A DNA stretch of 60,000 bases from Hydractinia symbiolongicarpus. Lineage: Eukaryota; Cnidaria; Hydrozoa; Anthoathecata; Hydractiniidae. A program made the position numbers and the translations under genes. The DNA lies in assembly GCF_029227915.1 (NCBI RefSeq), contig NC_079879.1, positions 3,350,001-3,410,000 of the forward strand, read 5' to 3'. The number at the start of each line of letters is the position of its first letter. Position 1 is the stretch's first letter. Below the pieces are notes generated by a model. That model had not been told where the DNA came from. It saw only the letters and a program-made list of their open reading frames with translations, and ran no database searches. Below are positions 53,501 to 60,000 of this stretch, piece after piece.

Positions 53501-56500
53501 GGTAAGATAGAAGAGACCAACTTTAAATACATTGGGATAAACATTTCTCAAGATGGTGGAAATATAACTATGGATCAAAAGCAGTATGTTGAATGCATTC
53601 AGGAAATACAGATTTCAAACAAACGATCCACTAGAAAGCGTGATGAACTCAATGATGACGAATTACATGAACTTAGATCTGCAATAGGACAATTGAACTG
53701 GATAGCTACTCAAACTCGCCCAGATTTGGCTTTCGATGTGCTGGAATTAAGTGTTTCCATTAAAAACGCAAGAGTAGAGCATCTTTTGGTGGCTAACAAG
53801 GTTATAAAGAAAATGAAAGCCACTAACAATGTGTGCTTAATCTTTCCAAATATGCCAAAGTATGAATTGTGGAAGTTGGTAGTCTTTTCAGATGCGTCAT
53901 ATGCAAACTTACCAGATGGCGTCTCCAGTGCTGGCGGTAGTATAGTGATTGTCGTTGCGGAGGATGGGAAATGTTTCCCAATTTCTTGGTGTTCAAAGAA
54001 GATCAAGAGGGTTGTTAAGAGTACCATTGCTGCTGAAGCCTTATCCTTAGTTAATGGTATTGATAATGCATACTACATAGGCTGTTTAATGTCACAGATT
54101 TTGTTTTCACAGAGAACAAATGAGAATTGTATTCCCATAACAGCTTATATTGATAATAAATCTTTGTATGAAAATATTCATGCTACTACTCTGGTGTCAG
54201 AAAAACGTCTTAGAATCGATATAGCAGCTATTCAACAAATGGTCAATGAAGGAAAAGTTTCTGTTCGATGGGTACCTGCATCATTACAATTGTCAGATGG
54301 AATGACCAAGCGAGGAGCATCCTTGCAGCGGTTGATGAATGTTTTAACGAATGGGAAGATTACGTTTGATTGATTACATTATGAGCAAGTTGTTGTAGCC
54401 CCTAGGAAGACGATATGTCAGGGACAATAATTCTTGTTGTTGAACGAATCAAAAAAGAAAACAAACAAAACTACATTCTTTTATTTTTTAACATTTCATT
54501 TTGTTCAGAAGACAGTTATTGCAGAATGCTATCTCTCTTAAAAGATGGGAGAATGTTTAAGATTGTTTACTATGTTTACTACTGTTATATTTTAGATTAG
54601 TTTTTAATTGTGTTGTATGACTGGGGTTTTTATCTATCTCAGTAAATAAATTGAAGTTAACACATATATTCTGTATTTGTTCTTGGTGTAATCAACCCAT
54701 TATTAAAATTTCCATGGAGGTCATCTATATCATACGGTTTTAATATATTTCCCAATAACTGTTGCAAGAGCAAGCATATCCATTAAAGAGCAGAATCTTG
54801 TATTATTAGGATTATAAATGGCTTACTTGATGACACATGACTTCCTATCTAAGTTTTTATTTCCTGTACATTCATCAGCAACATTATAAGAAAATATTGA
54901 TGCAAAAAGTCCTCTGCAAAAACAAATGTTTAAATAAAAGTCTATATATATTATTGATTAGAGGCATTTATTGAAGATAAAAGATAAAAGCAAAACACAA
55001 TGTTTATAAAAATTATGCTGAGAATTTTACTTGCTGGTATTTGAACTTATCAAGTGAGTAGGTAGACAGCTAGTAACATTTCTGTATTTAAAACTTATAT
55101 TAAGAAATACACAAGCAAGCAAATAAAATTTCTCCCCTTAAACATTTATAAACAGACTTTGTAGGAAATTTTTCCAAGTGAGCACTCAGTAGTGTCTGTG
55201 AGATTCAGTCCAACTTTTTCTTCCCAACTCTTGCATCCAAATCTGATACTTCTCCAATTAATGTTGAAATATAATGCTTTACATCTCGCTCCAAATCTTC
55301 AATTAACTTCAGTTGTTAAAATCTGATATCGACTCCGTCACTTCAACACTCTTCAAGGCATAAATCAAATAAAAAAAACACCGGCTTGTTTCACAGAAAT
55401 TGTAAAAGAGAGAGTTTGCAGATCACTCACCTGAATGTATGTCCTGGATCGTCATGCCGTATAATTTTCACTTTACATCAGTTGGCTACACCAGGAAGGA
55501 CCCAGAAATCAGTTTTACACGCAAGGGACGCTGGCGGCTGTTATTCTAGTTCATTTTAATAATGGATGTAAAAATCAGAAAGCAAAAGCCTCAGAGAGAT
55601 TTTTGCTGGTGAATTTACACCAGCACGCCATAGCTTATATCAAGGAGAAAACACTCAGGTTTAAACAGGAGTAAATGTCCTGGCATGACGCCCTTCACAC
55701 ACCAAAACCTGCATGAAGATTGATCAGGACTGCTAGCTTTAATAATTTTAAAAACGTGAGCAACGTTAAAAAAACTTACCTTATTACACAAATATAACGC
55801 GGTAACCAAATAACGCAAAGCAAATTAATGTGATCACAAATTAGCGCGAATCGCGCATATAGATGCAAAAATGTGTGGCTATTAATGTGAATCAACAAAA
55901 TTTGAATATTCAAAAAGTATTTAATTAACACAAATTTTTACTGTCAGCAAATAAAGAAAATGTTGATGACTCGAAAAATATTTTAGAGGAACTAGGGATT
56001 AAAGAAAATGAAGATAATGACAATGGAATTTTGAACAGAAGCAGCTGATAATAAAGAACATTCAAATGTTATAAATAATACTTTTAGTTTCTCTTGTACC
56101 TATCCTTGTATCCTAATTCTTCATAAAAAATCAATATATATATTTGCTTTGGTGGCTTTAAAAATCTATATAAACGCTAGGACATTAATAATGGATGAGA
56201 AATTCCCACAACCACAAAATTAAAAAATTAAAATAAAAAATTTAATTCGCGTTAATAAATTATATTATATTATATTATTATTATATTTATATATATCCAT
56301 TATATTCATATAGTAGGGTAATTATCAAAATTCCTTTCGCTCTGTGCACTGCACAAAGGTTGCTTGGGAACAAACATAGTATAAGTTCCAGTTATATTCG
56401 CAGTCGCGAATTTCAACCCATGTGATAATGTTGTAAGTGGAGTCTTTAATTAAACTTTGTAACTACTTGTGGAACAAAAATGTGTAAATTAAATTACATA

Positions 56501-59500
56501 AAGTTGAATGGCGGCTTATGATGACAAAGGTGATAAAAATCATTTAGTATTCCGTTATTGTCAAAATATTTTTAATATTTCAGTATTAGATTTTTCTCCA
56601 AAAGACAACTATACCAGAGCTTAAAATAATGTTTTCAAAGCTAACGTTCATAAAATCATTATTTTTTAAATCCTAGCAATCATACTTTCCAAACAAACGT
56701 GGTGAGAGATGTTGTGCATGTCAATAGCAATTATAGTGTGGTAGGAGGTGTGCGCGTGAATAAACATCGTACATATGTGAAACCATGACGCTATTACTTC
56801 AAACGAACGTTTGCGCAACTTTCATTTGCATGCTTCGGTTTTGGATGTCTTGATATCAAAACACTATCCTAAACTATTGTGTAGGAAGTATGTCAATTGC
56901 TTTCACCACTAGGCACCCTGAAAAGAACCCGGCAATTAAGATTACACTTTTCAACAGCCTTGAAAATTTTGTAATGGCCTGTTTGCCAAACCTATTGGAA
57001 TCAACTATTTGTACTTTTGAGGTGTACAAAGGACCTATTTTATGCCTGGTTTCAGTAAGATATTTTTTAAATAAATTACTTTGGTTATGGTGGCAGTTTC
57101 ATTATAGTCAGGTAAAGAATTTTATATAGAATATTGAACCTGAAGAGGGGACAAATTTCCAGTGTCTTTGTGACTAAGCATAAAGTTTGTTTGGCATATG
57201 ATTGAGTGCTAAAATTTTGGGACTTTTCCAAACTTTTCAGGGTAGGAGTAATTTTTTGTGAATTTTGAAAAGCACGAGTTTTGTAAGATATTGTATCTGT
57301 TATATAAATATTTATTGCATGTATGTTGGTCGCCAGGTGGTTGCCAAAGGGTTTGCTTATTACATACATGAATAAATTACAGACCAAATTTGAAGGAAAT
57401 ATAAATACAGCGGTATGACGTCATTATACTATTTTCCTTACCTAAAACATTTTTTTATATGCAAAATTTATTATGTTATTATGTACCAAGTTTAATGACG
57501 TATAGTGTCATTATTTCTTCAAAAACACTTTTATCTTTATTGTTAAAAGAAACTTTGCAGATACGACGTCATTTTTTATGTAGTCATACACAGTCTACAA
57601 GTCTACCAAGAATCAATGTCTTTTGGGATTTAAGACCTTTAATATGATCAAGAGTAAAAAGTTTTAAGACCCTGAAAAATCATGAAAAAAAAATCATTAA
57701 AATTACTCAGTCAATGAGCCTTAGTGACCCTAATTTTGTTTCAATAAATTGACTGAACACCCAGTTAAGGCAATACCCAATGAAGGTAAACAAAGCACTA
57801 TGCACCTATATTGAATCTAAGAAGTGTTTACATAATTTAGCTCACTTCAGCTACAACCCAATGGGAACAGCAATAAGCATCGTCTAAATTAAACGTATAG
57901 GGCATATCATAATAAACACTAATTTTGTTTTTGTTTGATACTATTGGATTATTTTATACTTTGATACTATTATATCAATAATTATATCAATTATCATCAT
58001 CATCATCATCATTCTCGGCTTAACATCCGTTTTCCATGCTAGCATGGGTTGGACGGGGTATATTAATGACCCTCTTCCAATCTGATCTAGACTGTGTTAG
58101 ATCTAAACTCAACTTTCGCTGTATTAAGTCTGTCCTTATAACCTCCTGCCAAGTCTTTCTCGGTCTGCCTCTGGGCTTTGCCCCAGGTACTATCAAGTCT
58201 CATGACGAAAGAAATTCTAGTTTTTATTTTACCAATGTGTTATGCCATTTGCTATTACAGTATCATTTATACTTTTACAGAATTTAATTTTTCAATTTTG
58301 GAGTAAAATCACAAAAATGTTTTTTTTTTGCTTGTTACTTGTTGAAGTATAAAAGTTAGTTGTTACCGTGTGTGTTAGATGCTATTGTAAAAAATGTTTT
58401 TTTGCAGAGGATCTAAAGAAATTCTACAAAAACGTCTGAAAGCTTACGTGAGAAAAGACAACTTGAAAAGAGACAGTGTGGATGACACTGCAGCACCGCA
58501 TTACGTAGACTACTATATCGTGATTGATTTCGAAGCGACATGTGAAGAGCAAAATCCGCCTGGCTATGAACATGAAATTATCGAGTTTCCTGCAGTTCTT
58601 ATCAATGCTGACACATACGAAGTTGTATGTGATGTTTCTTTCTAGATTACTTGGTTTCTATATTTACTTTTGCAAATAAATATTTTGCAATTTATTTTTA
58701 TCTAGGTAGCTGAATTTGCATCATATTGTAGACCAGTTGTCCATCCAACTCTTTCCGAATTCTGCAAAAAATTGACTGGGATTACACAGGTATACTCAGT
58801 ACAATAACTGTTCTGTTTATGGCTTTTTAATATCACAGTGTCCAGTACACACGGAAAAATAATTTATACCATAGAAATGGGTTCTTACCTCGAAACAGCT
58901 GACGTGTATATGTTTAAACTATCTTGTTTGGCTGTTGTTGAGTTTTCATTTTGCAAATTTCTCTAATACGTGGAAAATATATTTCCACCTAGGTTAACCC
59001 AACGACCCACTTTGACAGGTTTTTCATAGAAAAACATTGGAAACCTATTTCTATAATATGGGAAACCCAGAGAAATCAGGAAGAAATCTGTAAATAAAAG
59101 TCAGGGAAATTTGCTTTCCTTCGCTGTGTTAAAAGAATAAAATTTTTACAGTTGCAAAACGAGCTGTTGCTTTTTTTTCTTTCGTCGAGCGCATAATTTT
59201 TTTTACCTCGACCTTCTGAGTGGTCTGGTTATTACACAAGTTTATTCAGAACTTGCGAGAAGAAGAGCAGTTTCACAGCCTCTTTTAAGACTGCTTCTTG
59301 ATAGCAGTTTTATCAAGACAAAACAAAGAAGATCAGAGAGTTTCTATGAATAGGGAAAATTTAGTTTAATTCTATGTTTTCCTGTACGCAATCTTCACTC
59401 AGTATCTAAAACATTCTTTGTCAAACACTGCTAGTGAAAATTGATGATACTTTTACCCTGTACGATTGCTGGGTTATCCTTTTTTAGGTTCAAGTTGACA

Positions 59501-59594
59501 GCGCACCATTGTTTGAAACTGTTTTACGTAGATTTGAAGAATGGTTGAACCAACAAATAAAACCTAAGGAAACATTCTGTATTAGCACGGATGG
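47559..59594 (+). CDS. ERI1: 3'-5' exoribonuclease 1 (ERI1), 5' four exons; continues beyond the window
   Basis: Exons 47559-47752, 58408-58624, 58706-58789 and 59488-59594 join in phase; the last ends in phase 2, so the gene continues to the right. Exon 1 and the start of exon 2 form the SAP domain (PVYKKISAANGRINRMTLKNL...LSYLNLSTR|GSKEILQKRLKAY), which contacts histone mRNA stem-loops in known ERI1. The DEDDh nuclease starts at YYIVIDFEATCEEQNPPGYEHEIIEFP with the first Asp and Glu, and continues through LSEFCKKLTGITQ. The third Asp is in CISTDG at the end of exon 4. The final Asp and His must lie outside the window. The enzyme trims histone mRNA 3' ends, 5.8S rRNA and small RNAs. Intron 1 is 10.6 kb and packed with transposons; the other introns are short. 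Confidence 0.95.
48674..49718 (-). mobile_element. RTE-like LINE fragment with internal deletions, in ERI1 intron 1
   Basis: This antisense copy starts (right end) at ATCTTGAAGAGTG and ends (left end) with the 3' UTR and an (ATC)n tail, complement of (ATG)n. Its frame at 48883-49710 matches residues about 11-280 of the copy at 37340 with scattered changes. About 60 bases are missing after SEWQ. Then, at AGAGAAAG, a second deletion of about 1.25 kb joins the early reverse transcriptase to AGACTTGGCAG near the C-terminal end. No complete domain remains. Confidence 0.9.
49950..50058 (+). repeat. 5' LTR of the copia element (109 bp)
   Basis: Starts TGTTTAAGATTG and ends AAGTTAACA. It differs from the right LTR by a G/T change in the GGGGG TTTT run. 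It contains AATAAA near its end. At 109 bp it is at the short end for any LTR. Confidence 0.96.
50060..50071 (+). other. Primer-binding site (initiator Met tRNA, 12 of 12)
   Basis: TGGTAGCAGAGG is the exact complement of the 3' end of animal initiator Met tRNA including CCA. It starts two bases after the LTR and ends on the base before the gag-pol ATG. Confidence 0.93.
50072..54373 (+). CDS. copia gag-pol polyprotein, intact, 1433 residues
   Basis: A single frame with domains in copia order. Gag spans about 1-300, with a CCHC knuckle C252-X2-C-X4-H-X4-C265. The protease has active-site D314-S-A where D-S/T-G is usual. The integrase has zinc ligands H459, H464, C495 and C498, and a catalytic triad D525, D582, E618 with the exact D-56-D-35-E spacing. 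A basic linker and an acidic linker follow, then a small domain (VPEWFSAKVISRGGKATGKY). Reverse transcriptase has D1031 (VALDVKSAFLQG) and D1119-D1120 (MHVDDFVLAG). RNase H has D1274 (VFSDASYAN), AAEALSL, and YIDNKSLYENIHAT with a WVPASLQLSDGMTK end. There are no stops or frameshifts. The ATG directly abuts the primer site, so there is essentially no leader. The only doubtful catalytic site is the protease. Confidence 0.97.
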   Translation: MSHNYKIPPVFNDKKPYNRYVNELKAWTLLTDLEKQKQGIAVALSLPEEDSTQVRDKVFSEISIADLNKEDGIDTLIAFMDNLFKKDELTDMYEHYTNFDRYKRKSDETMESYIIEFEKLYNKTKKFDMALPESVLAFKLLDGACLKHSDRQLVLTGVNYEEVNTMFKQMKSALKKFFGEQSLPTNSNESIKVEPSITKTEPVFITGTHGNSVRPRNERFRYGNRNNYERNNQRPLRKRNNPLDEKGEPLRCHICQSVMHFARFCPHGNKTFDKPVFQASDEKDMVEKAVLFTGAVIEDKSVLLSEALNCAVLDSACSATVTGEDWLKCYLDSLTTEQKCKIQRSPSDTVFRFGGGERLKSNGKVKIPCNMAGKECEIVTDIVECDIPLLLSKTAMKKADMKLDLVNDTAEIFGTLVDLQNTTSGHYCVPLKEDEVCLSNSILINESFKEKEKKVVKLHKQFGHPTSKRLASLLVDAKLYDEDCKRILDQIEQDCETCKKFKRTPPRPVVSLPLATDFNQCVVMDLKEWVKSKIWLFYLIDAATRFTLATVIRSKLPSVIIDKTMQLWIGNGFGVPGRLLADNGGEFANEEYRDMCDNLNIEVLNTAACSPWQNGLCERNHAIVDDCLRKILDENPKLSLEVGLVWALNAKNSLHMNSGYSSYQLVFGRNPNLPSVLNANPPALEGVTVSHVFAKHINALHNARKAFIEAEASERVRRALRHQIRSTNTQYYTGEKVYYKRDDSPKWRGPAKVIGQDGKVVFVRQGSVYVRVPPCRLVKVGQEFSGSNQNKLDNTDLKENKDVGDHQSEVVIDLEVEESNATPVQQEQRNRSEHEENVSDVPEAEMNLEGEQQVSVRKEHDFPKVNDHVEVKMKDVPEWFSAKVISRGGKATGKYSSWYNIRKEGTNDEMCLDFKDVEDWKKVESVNVVILPEHVHDTVEAVKAKQKELDNWKLFDVVRQVPDDKQSKISTRWIITEKEVDSSKVVKARLVVRGFEEEHKLQRDSPTAAKDTLRMFFGIAACKNWNCVALDVKSAFLQGHTIDRDVYVTPPKEANVPDGFTWKLVKVVYGLNDAPRNWYFSVRQTLLKLKAEQSTVDKALFYWKDTDNNLCGIFIMHVDDFVLAGNKIFEASIMSQLIKTYKVGKIEETNFKYIGINISQDGGNITMDQKQYVECIQEIQISNKRSTRKRDELNDDELHELRSAIGQLNWIATQTRPDLAFDVLELSVSIKNARVEHLLVANKVIKKMKATNNVCLIFPNMPKYELWKLVVFSDASYANLPDGVSSAGGSIVIVVAEDGKCFPISWCSKKIKRVVKSTIAAEALSLVNGIDNAYYIGCLMSQILFSQRTNENCIPITAYIDNKSLYENIHATTLVSEKRLRIDIAAIQQMVNEGKVSVRWVPASLQLSDGMTKRGASLQRLMNVLTNGKITFD
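54539..54553 (+). other. Polypurine tract of the copia element
   Basis: AAAAGATGGGAGAA, with one T, ends immediately before the TG of the right LTR, the expected place for plus-strand priming. Confidence 0.82.
54554..54662 (+). repeat. 3' LTR of the copia element (109 bp)
   Basis: Same ends and length as the left LTR, one substitution different, followed by the CATAT target duplication. Confidence 0.96.
54668..57991. other. ERI1 intron 1, right part, no gene seen
   Basis: AT-rich intron sequence. A (TATAT)n-like tract lies at about 56260-56310. No coding or RNA gene was recognised; small open frames here have no signature. Confidence 0.5.
57992..58201 (-). mobile_element. 5'-truncated LINE 3' end in ERI1 intron 1
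   Basis: This is about 210 bp of the same RTE-like LINE. It begins (right) inside the C-terminal coding part and ends (left) with the 3' UTR and an (ATC)n tail. It has the uninterrupted ccatgctagcatggg site that is split in the 36.4-kb copy. It lies about 200 bp before ERI1 exon 2. Confidence 0.92.
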
Positions 59595-60000
59595 GTAAGT
59601 AATTTTTTTGATTAAGAATATTAATTCTTAAATATACTACTTTTTTTCGTTTTTTTGTGCAGGGTTTGTAGCGTCTGAAAAAGTGAGGAAAAAATAAAAT
59701 CCCTAGCTAAGTGAATCTGAAAAGGTCTTTTATGTAAGGTCAGGAAGAGTTATTGAATGAATTAAGTTTCCTTTAACATTTATTATGTATTTATCATAGT
59801 ATTACATCATTGAAACATTTGTAAACCTTTTTTTAAGTCCAATTGCACAGGGATAGTACCCTTTTAAGGTAAATTGTCAGGAAAAGTCAATCTTGTTTAT
59901 GAAATATATAACAGGATTTAATGCGTATTGAAATTTAACTGCCGGTTATTGTTAATATTCTCGTGAAGAATAATCGTTATTGTAATTTCTACAACAACTA

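Larger units (their letters stand above)
49950..54662 (+). mobile_element. Complete Ty1/copia retrotransposon in ERI1 intron 1
   Basis: Total 4713 bp, flanked by the 5-bp target duplication CATAT (49945-49949 and 54663-54667). It has LTRs at 49950-50058 and 54554-54662, a primer site at 50060-50071, one long gag-pol frame, and a purine tract just before the right LTR. The LTRs differ at one of 109 positions, so the insertion is young. It lies in the same orientation as ERI1, so its LTR polyadenylation signal (AATAAA) could truncate ERI1 transcripts. Confidence 0.97.

Noticed and set aside
49950-54662. Host gene encoding an integrase-like protein
   Set aside because: Matched LTRs, primer site, purine tract and target duplications show it is a complete retrotransposon.

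Overview
This is a window of AT-rich animal nuclear DNA. Its genes are split by short introns with GT/AG borders, it contains no bacterial-type operons, and much of it is transposable elements. The genes are ones shared across Metazoa. Together with the retroelement types (a copia element with an initiator-Met primer site, an RTE-like LINE whose 3' tail is ATG repeats, a tRNA-derived SINE), this suggests a cnidarian, possibly a hydrozoan. The species assignment is inference; I could not search databases.

Layout, left to right. About 0.5-6.7 kb (+): exons of a coiled-coil protein I do not recognise. 8.55-11.85 kb (-): a decayed copia retrotransposon that has lost its reverse transcriptase. 12.35-17.36 kb (+): a complete seven-exon PACRGL gene. 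Its last intron contains an intronless seven-transmembrane receptor gene on the opposite strand (15.8-16.85 kb). 17.4-22.2 kb: no gene seen. 22.2-24.6 kb (-): a multi-exon gene for a predicted type II membrane protein of unknown function. 25.6-28.1 kb (-): an intronless CMTR1 gene (cap 2'-O-methyltransferase). 29.1-35.7 kb (-): a complete 20-exon FHIP2 gene (formerly FAM160B), encoding a subunit of the dynein/Hook cargo adaptor complex. 36.4-40.6 kb (+): an RTE-like LINE carrying a 907-bp inverted-repeat element in its 3' end. 42.3-44 kb (+): a gypsy remnant. 45.05-45.83 kb: a second copy of the inverted-repeat element. 47.56 kb to beyond the right edge (+): ERI1, the 3'-5' exoribonuclease of histone mRNA and small RNA. 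Its 10.6-kb first intron holds two LINE fragments and a complete, apparently young copia element.

The host genes do not form a pathway. PACRGL relates to microtubules and cilia, CMTR1 to mRNA capping, FHIP2 to retrograde transport and ERI1 to RNA decay. Four exon-intron models were worked out by hand with consistent reading phase at every junction: PACRGL, FHIP2, ERI1 (to the window edge) and most of the unknown type II membrane gene. The most notable things are the 4-bp-target-duplication inverted-repeat family, the very compact copia element (109-bp LTRs, gag start codon directly after the primer site), and the SINE lying about ten bases from a FHIP2 splice donor.
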